Made by a program: the position numbers and the translations under genes. This document shows positions 43,301 through 51,666 of a stretch of 64,000 nt of DNA, in pieces. Numbering within the stretch: position 1 is the first letter of the stretch; each line of letters begins with the position of its first letter. This DNA comes from Paenibacillus lignilyticus (GTDB taxonomy: Bacteria > Bacillota > Bacilli > Paenibacillales > Paenibacillaceae), in the NCBI RefSeq assembly GCF_017942085.1, contig NZ_JAGKSP010000010.1, forward strand, positions 124,001 through 188,000, in the 5' to 3' direction. The notes below the pieces were generated by a model. The model was not told the origin of the DNA and did not search any database. It saw nothing but the letters and a program-made list of their open reading frames with translations.

Positions 43301-43876
43301 GGAGCGAAACAACCCGCGTTTGCGTGCAGGCGACGGGACAGCGACTGGCGATTCGATGGCTGCTGCGGTTTCGGCCGCGTATGAAGGTATGCTCAAGGGC
43401 GGGATCGGCTGCTTGGCAAATTCGATGGCTGCGCTCAGGTGATCAATCATCTTGCGCAGCTCCTCCAGCTCCGAGCGATGCTGCAAAATTTGCGCAGCGA
43501 CAACCTCGTCGGCTTTCTGTTCCAGCCTGCGCTCCACCTGTACCAAGCGGCAGTGAATCTCGGAGTCATACGTTTCCGATGCTGCAGCTACTTGCTCGTT
43601 GTTGCCGAATAGCAGGGAATGCGATGCCTGTGCGGCTGAATTCAATGGCTGTTCCGGCTGCTGCTCGGGTTCCGGTAACACGATCATATCCATCGTTTCA
43701 CCGCGTTCGAGCGATTCTTTGATATAAGCGAGCATCGACAGGTCACGGGACGAGAATACATAATGGCCGAATCGATCCTTTTGAAAATAATGAGGGAAGT
43801 GGGAAGCCCAGCGTTTGACCGTGGTTTGACTGACGTTCAACGACTCAGCCGCATCCTTGCTCTTGACTAGTTCCAA
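43283..43876 (-). CDS. RacA-like protein with MerR-type helix-turn-helix
   Basis: A 197-residue protein. I chose TTG 43876 because GGAGTGA lies five bases before it and the product then begins MELVKSKDAAESL, the natural start of the domain. The winged helix (SLNVSQTTVKRWASHFPHYF, then DRFGHYVFSSRDLSML) is like the N-terminus of RacA, which anchors chromosome origins at the poles during sporulation. A Pro/Gln-rich linker follows near residues 75-95, then a coiled coil (CRLVQVERRLEQKADEVV to MIDHLSAAIEFAK) and a basic, aromatic tail RKRGLFRSLFVWF that could touch the membrane. Whether it is a true RacA or a related regulator is open. Converges on the MFS gene with an 18-base overlap. Confidence 0.8.
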   Translation of the reverse strand: MELVKSKDAAESLNVSQTTVKRWASHFPHYFQKDRFGHYVFSSRDLSMLAYIKESLERGETMDMIVLPEPEQQPEQPLNSAAQASHSLLFGNNEQVAAASETYDSEIHCRLVQVERRLEQKADEVVAAQILQHRSELEELRKMIDHLSAAIEFAKQPIPPLSIPSYAAETAAAIESPVAVPSPARKRGLFRSLFVWF

Positions 43877-44090
43877 TCCTATCACTCCGTTCGGGTGGAA
43901 TGCATAGGTAATTCGCGGTTCGGAAACCACTCCCTGCAAGGGCGACAAAGGAAGTGCTCATTCGCTAAACAAAGTGGTTTTACGCGCCATCTCGCGCTTT
44001 CGCGGCGGTTGCCGTTCGTCAAGTTTCCCGTTGATTTCGGGCACTTTCGCAGGACGCGAGGCTCCGAGAGAAGGAGTCTGGGGGAGATCG

Positions 44091-44460
44091 CAAGAGGATC
44101 TCTGTGTGATCTACATTGGCTCGAATTTTGAGGGTCGAGCCACAAGTAGATCTCCAGGTGAGCTACATGTGACTTGAATTCAGTTAAACGAGTACAAGAG
44201 GATCTCTGTGTTATCTACATTTGCTCGAATTCTCAGAATGAAGCACAAGTAGATCTTTGGGTGAGCTTCATGGGGCTTGTATTCAGCGAAACGAGCACAA
44301 GTAGATCTCTGGATGAGCTACATTGGCTCGAATTCTCTGAATGCAGCACAAGAGGATCTCTGTATGATCTACATTGGCTCGAATTCTGAGAATACAGTAC
44401 AAGTAGATCTCTAGTTAAGCTACATGTGACTTGAATTCAGTTTACCGAGCACAAGAGGAG
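44091..44460. repeat. 51-52-bp tandem repeat array, seven full copies plus a fragment
   Basis: Units start at 44091, 44143, 44195, 44246, 44298, 44349, 44400 and (cut short) 44452. Two subtypes largely alternate: one begins CAAGAGGATCTCTG and contains TTGGCTCGAATTC, the other begins CAAGTAGATCTC and contains GTGACTTGAATTC. Each unit has an imperfect inverted repeat (GTAG..CTAC). A lone related copy lies at 59650-59675. The stretch 43877-44090 before the array holds nothing recognised. Confidence 0.92.
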
Positions 44461-44485
44461 CGTCATCGGTTCCTACCCGAAAAAA

Positions 44486-44514
44486 CAAAAAGCCGAGAGC
44501 CCCAAATCCCGGCT
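44486..44514 (-). terminator. Terminator after the SPFH gene
   Basis: On the reverse strand AGCCGGGA pairs with TCTCGGCT (plus 44491-44514, allowing one G-T), followed by T4 and then a second T run. It lies about 55 bases after the SPFH stop. Confidence 0.75.
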
Positions 44515-44568
44515 CCCAGCCCTCTAAGCTGTCTTTACTAGCGTTCTAACCAACCCTCTACCACAAAC

Positions 44569-45411
44569 CTACTTCCCGCCGCTCCCGAAGCTGTTCACGT
44601 CGATAAACGGTGTCGCTCCGCCGGTCACGTTTGGCAGGCTGCCGTCCCATTTGTCCACGGCCATCTCCTGCACCTCGATTTGCTTCAGCTGGATGAGCTC
44701 CGGCGTCACTTCTTGCTTCTTCAGCTTCAGGGATTCCGCTTCGGCCTGCGCCTGCGCGATCTTCTGCTTCGCCTCGATTTGAACCCGTTTGAGGTCGTTT
44801 TCGGCCTTCAACGCCTGCTGCTGCGCAACCTGCTTCGCTTCGATCGACGCGTTGAACGCATCGGAAAACTTGAAGTTCACGATATTAATGTCGGCCACGA
44901 TTAAATTATACTTCGCGAGCCGCGTCGTTAGATGCTCCCGGACTTCGCCGGCGACGACGTCGCGCTTGGCGATCAGATCTTCAGCGGGATAGCGTGCCGT
45001 CACTTCTTTGACGATTTCCTGAATGGCGGGGTTCACGATGACGTTGTCGAACGAGCCGCCGACGTTATTCATCAGCTTATACGCAGCCGCTTTGTCGACG
45101 GAATAGTTGACGGCCACATGCGTCGAGACCGGCTGCAAATCCTTCGAAGACGCGCTCGTATCGGTCTCCGCCTTGGTCACCTGCACATTGACCTGAATGA
45201 TGCTTTGCACGAACGGGATCTTCATGTGAATGCCCGGCGACAGTATGTTATCATTTAATTTGCCGAACGTTTTGTACAAGCCGACATTGCCGTACTGGAC
45301 CGTCTGAAAACCGTTAAAGGCGACGATGACGCCGACGACGATCAACAGACTGAATAGAATGTAAGGCTTCAAGTTCACTTTTTTCACCGGATTCGGTTCA
45401 ACAACATGCAT
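44569..45411 (-). CDS. Prohibitin/SPFH-family membrane protein
   Basis: A 280-residue SPFH protein. I chose ATG 45411 (MHVVEP) with GAGGAGGGG seven bases upstream. One membrane helix near residues 17-37 (YILFSLLIVVGVIVAF) is followed by the band-7 domain (VQYGNVGLYKTFGKL to NFKFSDAFNASIEAKQVAQQ), then a long Ala/Glu/Lys coiled coil and a short Gly-rich tail VNSFGSGGK. Such proteins form oligomeric membrane scaffolds and often hold proteases or set membrane order. It looks like the prohibitin branch rather than flotillin (single anchor, no long tail). Single-gene unit, divergent from the DUF6953-like gene. Confidence 0.9.
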   Translation of the reverse strand: MHVVEPNPVKKVNLKPYILFSLLIVVGVIVAFNGFQTVQYGNVGLYKTFGKLNDNILSPGIHMKIPFVQSIIQVNVQVTKAETDTSASSKDLQPVSTHVAVNYSVDKAAAYKLMNNVGGSFDNVIVNPAIQEIVKEVTARYPAEDLIAKRDVVAGEVREHLTTRLAKYNLIVADINIVNFKFSDAFNASIEAKQVAQQQALKAENDLKRVQIEAKQKIAQAQAEAESLKLKKQEVTPELIQLKQIEVQEMAVDKWDGSLPNVTGGATPFIDVNSFGSGGK

Positions 45412-45514
45412 GGACGACCCCTCCTCATAAATAGCTATGCGCATTTTAAGGGATACATACGAGGTTGCATGGAAAAAGGTTCCTAAACGTAACGTAAAAG
45501 GAGATGACGCGAAA

Positions 45515-45751
45515 ATGGAACATACAGCGCAAGAAGCGGCAGAGTGGATGGTACAGGAGCTGAAGTCGGCAGGCATGCTGCGTCAGGAGCAGGCGGTCGC
45601 GCATATTAAGGCGCATTTCGGGGAGCAGTTTATTTACGTCAATGAGAATGGCAACGAATCCATCGACAAGGAAGTCAAGAAAGCATTCAAAAAGCTGCAC
45701 GGCGGGCGCGCAGCTTGGGAGCGGGACGGGTTTTTCTGGGGCTGGGTATAA
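45515..45751 (+). CDS. Small conserved protein, DUF6953-like
   Basis: A 78-residue soluble protein starting MEHTAQEAAEWMVQEL. AAAGGAGAT lies about ten bases before ATG 45515; the upstream in-frame ATG at 45437 lacks a site. The pattern AAEWMVQEL, AVAHIKAHFGEQFIYVNENGN and DKEVKKAFKKL followed by WERDGFFWGW matches, by recollection, the DUF6953 group, in which function is unknown. It is compact and probably mixed alpha/beta. Its end lies 22 bases from the end of the reverse-strand gene at 45774. Confidence 0.75.
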   Translation: MEHTAQEAAEWMVQELKSAGMLRQEQAVAHIKAHFGEQFIYVNENGNESIDKEVKKAFKKLHGGRAAWERDGFFWGWV

Positions 45752-45773
45752 AGGTGAAGCGAGCTGACACAAG

Positions 45774-46082
45774 CTACACGGTGTAGTCGATTTTGCCATC
45801 GGCCCAGATGATGAGCTGTTTGGCTGCCGCGTCATATTCGACGAGGCCGTGTGTAGAATAGTACCAAGTCTTCTGATCAACCGCGCCATCCGCGACGAGA
45901 AAGATATTGAGCTCGTCGTTATGCCGGCAAATCGGTGCGCCGATGGACTCATCCACGGCATCAATGCAGAGCTTCCAGCCTTCCCGGCCCTCTGCAGGCG
46001 CGACGGAGAATGGGAGCTCATGCTTCTTCGAATCGAGAAATAATCGGCCGCCAACGGTGTGGCGAATGTACAAATGATCCAA
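45774..46082 (-). CDS. Hypothetical protein, 102 aa
   Basis: A 102-residue reverse-strand gene that starts with TTG 46082, with GGAGGG five bases upstream, a good site. The product is beta-rich and soluble with two Cys (KLCIDAVDES, PICRHND) and ends ADGKIDYTV. HGLVEYDAAAKQLIIWADG looks like a hairpin of strands. No family recognised. It is divergent from the pirin gene with only about 90 bases between, so both may respond to the operator-like palindrome at 46121-46137. Confidence 0.65.
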   Translation of the reverse strand: MDHLYIRHTVGGRLFLDSKKHELPFSVAPAEGREGWKLCIDAVDESIGAPICRHNDELNIFLVADGAVDQKTWYYSTHGLVEYDAAAKQLIIWADGKIDYTV

Positions 46083-46094
46083 TGGAATCCCTCC

Positions 46095-46137
46095 TTGACA
46101 AAGCTAACTATAACACACATACTTACATAAAGTAAGT
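46095..46137 (+). promoter_or_regulatory. Promoter and operator-like palindrome before the pirin gene
   Basis: TTGACA (46095-46100), a 17-base gap and CATACT (46118-46123) form a likely promoter. The palindrome ACTTAC-N5-GTAAGT (46121-46137) overlaps the -10 box and start point, a place where a repressor would act. It resembles sites of HxlR/MarR-type redox or quinone sensors, some of which control pirin-like genes in Bacillus (inference). Confidence 0.6.
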
Positions 46138-46172
46138 GAGTAAAAATGAAATCATGAGGAGTGTTCTGGAGC

Positions 46173-46877
46173 ATGATCGCAATCTATCCGGCAGCATCGA
46201 GGCATTCTGGGGACTTGGGATGGCTACAGTTTAATTTTAGTTTTTCATTTGCAGATTATTACGATCCGGACAATTTGAATTTTGGTCCGCTGCGCGTATT
46301 TAATGAGGATTATATTCAGCCAAGCAAAGGATTCGGCACGCATCCGCACCGGGATATGGAGATCGTTACGGTTGTGATGAAGGGCGAATTGGCGCATGAG
46401 GACAATACGGGCGGCAAAGAGATTTTAAGATCTGGCGAGGTACAGCGGATGACAGCGGGAACGGGCATTTTGCACTCCGAGGTCAATTCTTCGGACACCG
46501 AAGTAGCTAACCTGCTGCAGATGTGGTTCCTCCCCGAAGCAAAAGGGCTTACGCCGTCTTACGAGCAAAAGGCGTACGATCCAGCTGCGATGAAGAACGC
46601 GCTGCTTCCCATTGTCTCGAAGCGTCTTCAGAGCGAAACGATTACATCGATTCACCAGGATCTCACCATTTATCTCTCCCGCCTGGAAGCGGGTAACAGC
46701 GTTCCGTTCGAGCAGGATGCCGAACGCAAAATCTTCCTGTTCGTGATGGAAGGCGAAGTGACGTTAAATGGGGAGCATCATTTGAGCCGAAGCGACTCCG
46801 CGCGCATTACCGATCTTGAGGAGCTTGTTATTGCCAGCGCGAATGGCGGGCAATTCATGCTCATCGATTTGCCATAA
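46173..46877 (+). CDS. Pirin-family bicupin protein
   Basis: A 234-residue double-cupin protein of the YhhW/YhaK pirin group, some of which have quercetin 2,3-dioxygenase activity and respond to electrophile stress. I chose ATG 46173 with GAGGAGTG about nine bases upstream. The metal site is in the first cupin: HPHRDMEIVTVVMKGELAHEDN gives two early His and one later His, and GTGILHSE carries the fourth ligand pair. The second cupin (YLSRLEAGNSVPFE) is degenerate, as is usual. Regulation probably goes through the palindrome at 46121-46137. Confidence 0.9.
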   Translation: MIAIYPAASRHSGDLGWLQFNFSFSFADYYDPDNLNFGPLRVFNEDYIQPSKGFGTHPHRDMEIVTVVMKGELAHEDNTGGKEILRSGEVQRMTAGTGILHSEVNSSDTEVANLLQMWFLPEAKGLTPSYEQKAYDPAAMKNALLPIVSKRLQSETITSIHQDLTIYLSRLEAGNSVPFEQDAERKIFLFVMEGEVTLNGEHHLSRSDSARITDLEELVIASANGGQFMLIDLP

Positions 46878-46958
46878 ATCTGCTCGGTCCGCGCATAAGC
46901 AGGGCTGTTGCCGTTAACAATGAGAGTACACCTGAAATCTAGCAATGGAGGGACTCTC

Positions 46959-47117
46959 GTGAATTATAAACCGGCGCAACTAGACGGACAGTTACTGGCG
47001 CAGCTGCAGCAATTCGAATCCGATTTGCGTAAGCAGACAAGCAGCAATATCGTGTTAATCGCCTATCAAACGACTGCTGAGGAAGCAGATAACGGAGCAG
47101 CGGCAGGCGGGAAGTAA
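46959..47117 (+). CDS. Very small protein, 52 aa
   Basis: A 52-residue gene starting GTG 46959 with GGAGGG seven bases upstream. The product begins MNYKPAQLDGQLLAQLQQFE, continues with a helix, then a strand NIVLIAYQT and an Ala/Gly-rich tail. Short Bacillus proteins with this helix-strand pattern exist in my memory without known function. A strong terminator follows eight bases after the stop, which supports a real gene, as the terminator would otherwise have none close by except pirin. Confidence 0.65.
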   Translation: MNYKPAQLDGQLLAQLQQFESDLRKQTSSNIVLIAYQTTAEEADNGAAAGGK

Positions 47118-47124
47118 GTGAGAT

Positions 47125-47165
47125 ACAAGAAGAGCACCGGCCTTAGTGGTCGGTGCTCTTCTTGT
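47125..47165 (+). terminator. Terminator after the 52-residue gene
   Basis: ACAAGAAGAGCACCG (47125-47139) and CGGTGCTCTTCTTGT (47151-47165) form a 15-bp perfect stem. Confidence 0.9.
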
Positions 47166-47296
47166 GTTGTTTTGATGGATAGAAATGAGTGGGACTTTTT
47201 TCCTGCAATATGTTTGTGACTTTTGGAGGACATCGGCTTCCGGCTGTCGAAAATTACTAAAAGATGTCACTAAACTGTTCGGGTAGGAGAGCCGGT

Positions 47297-50200
47297 ATGA
47301 AATTAATTTCGGGAAACGCGTTTGGACAAACCTTTCGCAAATTTGGCGAGGACAAGGAAGAGTATACGAAGGTGCTTTTCCTCTTTATTTATTTGTTTGC
47401 GGTTTCATCGGCCTCAACGGTTGGCAGAACGGCGGCGGATGCGTTGTTTCTATCGCGTTTTGGCGCCTCACAGCTTTCCTTTATGTATGTGCCGCAGTCG
47501 GCGGCGCTTCTCTTAATCGGACTGCTGTTCCAGCGGTTCAGTCCGCGGTTTCGGATGGACCATCTGCTAAAGCTGCTCATTCCGCTAATTTCAGGGCTGG
47601 TGCTATTATCGCGGTTTGGCGTAGGCATGGATTTCAGCTGGGTGTACCCGGTTATCTATGTTGGCTATGATGTGTTCAACTTCCTTATGATTGTCTGTTT
47701 CTGGCAGTTTGCAGCTTCCGTTCTGGATCAGCGCAAGGTGAAACGGACCATCGGGCTTGTCGGCAGCGGCGGGCTTATGGGCGGTATTATAAGCGGTTTC
47801 GGCTTGAAGCTGGTTGTTCCGTTAGTGGGGACAGCTAATTTGATTTGCTTCTATGCCGCACTTCAGCTGCTTGCGCTTGTGGCGGTTATCCGGTTATTGA
47901 AGCTCGCAGGGAAAGGGTCTGACCTATTTACGTCTGTTAAGCCTCAACGTAAGCAGTCCGGCGGCGGCGGGATGAAGACGAAGGATAGCGGAGGCCTGTT
48001 CCGGAACGTCCCCCATCTCAAATATATAGCGATCATGTCGGCAGCGCTCGTAATTACCCTTACGCTGATCGACTATCAGTTTAAGGTTATTTTGCGCGGT
48101 ACGCTTCAGGATGAGGCATTGGCCGGATTTATGGGGAGCTTTTATGGATTTTCCGGATTGCTGGCGTTGTTTATTCAGCTCTTTGTCGCTGGGAAGCTGC
48201 TCACCCGATTCGGTGTCATGACGGCCATATTGGTATTCCCGATTGCGCTGTTCACCGGAAGCCTCGGCGTATTGATGATGCCGGTGCTGGCGATGGTTGT
48301 GATTGTAAAAGGGAGCGACAAGGTGCTTGGCGATACGATTTATTCTTCGGTCAGCCAGCTCGTCATGTTTCCGATTCCGCCGGAGTGGCGCAACTCGGCG
48401 AAGAGCTTCCTGGATGGCGTCGTTCGCAACGGTGCCAAAGGAATCGCCGCCGTCAGCTTGATTTTGCTGTCTCAGCTGCTGACGACGCAGCAGTTCAGCT
48501 ATGTGATTTTGGCACTGCTATGCGTCTGTATTGTAGCGGCGGTGAAGGTAAAGGGGGCTTACCTGGAGGCGCTGCTGTCTACCTTGAAGACCAGGGGGCA
48601 TGACCTGCATGAGGGGCAGCTGGATCTGATGGATCCTGCCAGCTTGCGGGTACTGACGGATACGCTTGTGCAGCCGGATAAAGTGCAGGTTCTTTATGCG
48701 CTGAAGATTTTGCAGGATATAGACGGCTTTGACCTTATGCCGCATCTGGAAGGCTTGCTTCGCCATCCCTCGCAGGAGGTTTGTGTAGAGGCGCTTCGCT
48801 ACATGGAACGCAAGCAGCCGGCCGGTCAAGAAGACGTGCTGCTGGCGCTCATTGGGGAAGGGCATAGCCGCGTTCGTGCGGCTGCCATTCTTGCGCTTGC
48901 CGCTTATGCGAAAGATGAGCATTTGGATGACATTACGGCGCGGCTTAGCGAGGAAGATATGGATGTGAAGTCGGCCGCCATTGCCGGGTTGATTAAGTAT
49001 TACGGCATCGAAGGGATGTTCCGAGCGGTCGGTACGTTGAAGGAGCTGATGGAGAGCTCCCGCGAGGATGAGCGTACATCGATGGCGATTTTGTTCGGCC
49101 GGATCGGCATTCGGGAGTTTTACAAACCGCTGATTCCACTGCTTCGCGACGGGGCGCCGCAGGTTCGTAAATTTGCCGTGCAGTCCGCTGCCGTGCTGCA
49201 GGTGCCGGAGCTTGTTCCGCATATCGTGCCGCTGCTGCAGCATAACGAGACGAGAGAGGCCGCGGTGGATACGCTGGCCGCTTATGATGAACGAGAAATT
49301 CTCAAGCTGCTCGTCACGTATTTTGACGTGGATTCGGTATTGCTGCATTTGCCGAAAGTGTTTGAACGCATCGGTGGGCAACAAGCTTTTGACTTGCTGT
49401 TTCAGCGGTATGCATCGGCTAATTTCGAGATGCGGGATAAGCTGCTGGAAGCGATGACCCGGATGCGCAAAGGCGTGCAGCAAGTGGATGCCAAAGGATT
49501 CGAGGCGAACATCTTGCTCGAGCTTGAGCTGTACGGCCGGTTTACGTCGTACCAAGGTGATCTGATTGCAGTTGAAGGGTATAAGGAAGTAGCGGAGGCG
49601 GTCGAGCAGGTCCGTTCGGCGATGATGAAGCGGATATTTCTGCTGCTCGGTTTTATCTATGAGGCCAAAACCATCCAAGCCGTGTATGCCAACTGGACCG
49701 AAGGCGGTGCTCGCCAACAGGCAAACGCGGCAGAAATTATCGACCAGCTGGTGCAGGGGAACCTGCGGATGGAGCTGGCGAAGCTGATGTCGGCTTCCCG
49801 GACCGTGACGGCGAATGTCGTGAAGAACGAGGCGGCGCTTGATCTGGACTGGATGAACGATCAGGGCGATGAATGGCTCTGCCAAGTGATTCAATTTGCT
49901 TCGCGGAGCAAGGTGGATGCGGCGGCTCCGGGCCGCTATTCCGTAGATGAGACATGGCTAAGCGAGCAAATGGAACGAATCGCGATGTTGAAAAACGTCT
50001 CCTTATTCGATGGGTTGTCCGCTCGGGAGCTGTCTCTGATTGCGATGCGCATGGAACGGGTGACCTATTCGAAGGGAGCTACCGTGTTTCAGGTGAATGA
50101 TCCCGGTGATGCGCTCTATCTCATTCAAAGCGGACGAACCGGAATTTACCGCGGAACTGACAAGCTCAATGAGCGTACTGCCGGGGAGTGTTTCGGACAG

Positions 50201-50899
50201 ACCGCCATATTGACGCGCCGGCTGCGCACGGCTACTGTTATGGCGGAAGAGGATCTGGTATTGTGGCGGCTCGATTCCTCGAGCTTCTACGATGTCATCT
50301 TTGACCGCACAGGCATCGCCTTGGAAATGATGAAGCTGCTTTCGAGGCGTCTGCGCTCGAAGCTGGCACAGAAATCGTCGGTTGGTGCGATGCCTGCGGA
50401 TGAGCACCATGCGGAAGTGGCGGCAGCTTCGGCTGTCGCTGCAGACGGGGCAGACGCGGTGTCTTCGCAAGAGGAGCTCGGCATGGCGAACGATATTATT
50501 TTGCGCCGGGTGCTGATCTTGCAAAAGATCGACCTGTTTGCCCGTTTATCCCAAGAGGATGTCATCGCGCTCGCGCAGCTTGTCGAAGAAGTGGAGTACG
50601 CGGCGGGTGAAACGATCTGCCGGGTTGATGATTACGGCGATACGTTGTACGGTATTATAGAGGGAAGCGTTCGTGTACATAAGGGCAGCGAAACATTCGC
50701 GACGCTTGGAGAAGGCGAATGCTTCGGCGAAATGGCCGTCATCGACAGCGGACTTCGTTCCGCGGACTGCACGGCAGCGAGCCGGGCGGTTCTGCTTCAG
50801 CTGCACCGCGACCAAGTGTTCACGCTATGCTTCCAGAACATCGGCGTGCTCCGAAGCATGATGCAGGTACTTGCAGACAGGCTTCGCGGGATGCTGTAA
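47297..50899 (+). CDS. Transporter-HEAT-double cyclic-nucleotide-binding fusion protein
   Basis: A 1200-residue four-part protein. ATG 47297 has AGGAGA seven bases upstream. Residues about 20-425 form ten to twelve membrane segments resembling MFS or Npt-type ADP/ATP translocases (RTAADALFLSRFG near the start). Residues about 430-720 are HEAT-like helical repeats (HSRVRAAAILALAAYAKDEH; VRKFAVQSAAVLQVPELVPHI). Two CRP-like cyclic-nucleotide-binding domains follow, at about 895-1015 (GDALYLIQSG, GECFGQTAIL) and 1080-1200 (GDTLYGIIEGS, GECFGEMAVID with the Glu typical of cNMP sites and Arg in LRSAD). Such a layout suggests transport controlled by a nucleotide signal. Single-gene unit; no terminator was recognised after it. 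Confidence 0.88.
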   Translation: MKLISGNAFGQTFRKFGEDKEEYTKVLFLFIYLFAVSSASTVGRTAADALFLSRFGASQLSFMYVPQSAALLLIGLLFQRFSPRFRMDHLLKLLIPLISGLVLLSRFGVGMDFSWVYPVIYVGYDVFNFLMIVCFWQFAASVLDQRKVKRTIGLVGSGGLMGGIISGFGLKLVVPLVGTANLICFYAALQLLALVAVIRLLKLAGKGSDLFTSVKPQRKQSGGGGMKTKDSGGLFRNVPHLKYIAIMSAALVITLTLIDYQFKVILRGTLQDEALAGFMGSFYGFSGLLALFIQLFVAGKLLTRFGVMTAILVFPIALFTGSLGVLMMPVLAMVVIVKGSDKVLGDTIYSSVSQLVMFPIPPEWRNSAKSFLDGVVRNGAKGIAAVSLILLSQLLTTQQFSYVILALLCVCIVAAVKVKGAYLEALLSTLKTRGHDLHEGQLDLMDPASLRVLTDTLVQPDKVQVLYALKILQDIDGFDLMPHLEGLLRHPSQEVCVEALRYMERKQPAGQEDVLLALIGEGHSRVRAAAILALAAYAKDEHLDDITARLSEEDMDVKSAAIAGLIKYYGIEGMFRAVGTLKELMESSREDERTSMAILFGRIGIREFYKPLIPLLRDGAPQVRKFAVQSAAVLQVPELVPHIVPLLQHNETREAAVDTLAAYDEREILKLLVTYFDVDSVLLHLPKVFERIGGQQAFDLLFQRYASANFEMRDKLLEAMTRMRKGVQQVDAKGFEANILLELELYGRFTSYQGDLIAVEGYKEVAEAVEQVRSAMMKRIFLLLGFIYEAKTIQAVYANWTEGGARQQANAAEIIDQLVQGNLRMELAKLMSASRTVTANVVKNEAALDLDWMNDQGDEWLCQVIQFASRSKVDAAAPGRYSVDETWLSEQMERIAMLKNVSLFDGLSARELSLIAMRMERVTYSKGATVFQVNDPGDALYLIQSGRTGIYRGTDKLNERTAGECFGQTAILTRRLRTATVMAEEDLVLWRLDSSSFYDVIFDRTGIALEMMKLLSRRLRSKLAQKSSVGAMPADEHHAEVAAASAVAADGADAVSSQEELGMANDIILRRVLILQKIDLFARLSQEDVIALAQLVEEVEYAAGETICRVDDYGDTLYGIIEGSVRVHKGSETFATLGEGECFGEMAVIDSGLRSADCTAASRAVLLQLHRDQVFTLCFQNIGVLRSMMQVLADRLRGML

Positions 50900-51080
50900 G
50901 CTGAAGGTGGAATGCGACATGCTGAGTGCTGAAGCTGAAGAGCTGAGGAGCTGGATGCGGGAAAGCTTACAGCCGAAAAGCTGAATGCTGGAGATCGGAA
51001 ATGGAATGTTGGAGATGGAGAGCGGAAGCCGAAGTCGGCGGTTTGCGCCGTTTAAGTGTAAGAGGGAGTGAAGGTTTGAA

Positions 51081-51569
51081 GTGAAACGCATCATGCAATT
51101 CATTATCTTAATAAGCGGCTTAGCTGTACTGCTTGCGGCATGTGGCGGCAAGAGCGAAACGCCGTTAACGTTCATCGACAAAGTCGGCTCGACTGACTTG
51201 AGTGCGGAGAAAAGCGGGGACGACGTAAAGTTTGGCATTACCGAGAAGGAGCTCGTTACCGCATTAGGGAAACCGCAGCGCACGCTCAACAATGGACGGA
51301 CATTTCTATTCATGTACGAGGAATATCAGTATACTTCGCTCGAAAATGTCGTGCTGGCGTACTCGCTCGGCCCCAAAGTCGCTACGGCTAAAGGCGTGAA
51401 GCTGGGCGATACCCGAGAGAACGCGCAAAAGCTGTACGGGGAGAGCTATTATACGCGCGGGAATGCGATCGGCTACATCGATAAAGAGAACCGATTAGCG
51501 CTGGAGTTCGAGTTAAAGGACGACCGAATCGCGGCAATCTCGGTGTCGGCACTAGCGATGTATGAGTAA
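51081..51569 (+). CDS. Small lipoprotein of unknown function
   Basis: A 162-residue lipoprotein starting GTG 51081 with GAAGG six to seven bases upstream. The lipobox LAAC ends the signal peptide with Cys21. The mature part holds two similar stretches: FGITEKELVTALGKPQRTLNNGR and GVKLGDTRENAQKLYGESYY, both with the lead G-x-T-x-x-E/N pattern of SmpA/OmlA-like or DUF4309-like folds. Function unknown. A terminator follows. The 181 bases before it are GCTGAA/GGAGAT-rich low-complexity DNA without a clear promoter. Confidence 0.78.
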   Translation: MKRIMQFIILISGLAVLLAACGGKSETPLTFIDKVGSTDLSAEKSGDDVKFGITEKELVTALGKPQRTLNNGRTFLFMYEEYQYTSLENVVLAYSLGPKVATAKGVKLGDTRENAQKLYGESYYTRGNAIGYIDKENRLALEFELKDDRIAAISVSALAMYE

Positions 51570-51578
51570 AGGGGGAAG

Positions 51579-51611
51579 GACAGCTCGGGATTGAGGAGCT
51601 GTCTTTTTTTT
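51579..51611 (+). terminator. Terminator after the lipoprotein gene
   Basis: GACAGCTC (51579-51586) pairs with GAGCTGTC (51596-51603), followed by T8. Confidence 0.92.
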
Positions 51612-51666
51612 GCTTGCGTTTCGTTGAAAGCGATTAAAAATCCATCCCATTCCCCCGAGTTGGACG

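Noticed and set aside
44091-44460. CRISPR array or coding tandem repeat
   Set aside because: The whole 51-52-bp unit repeats with no unique spacers, and unit lengths change frame while stops occur, so it does not encode a repeat protein.
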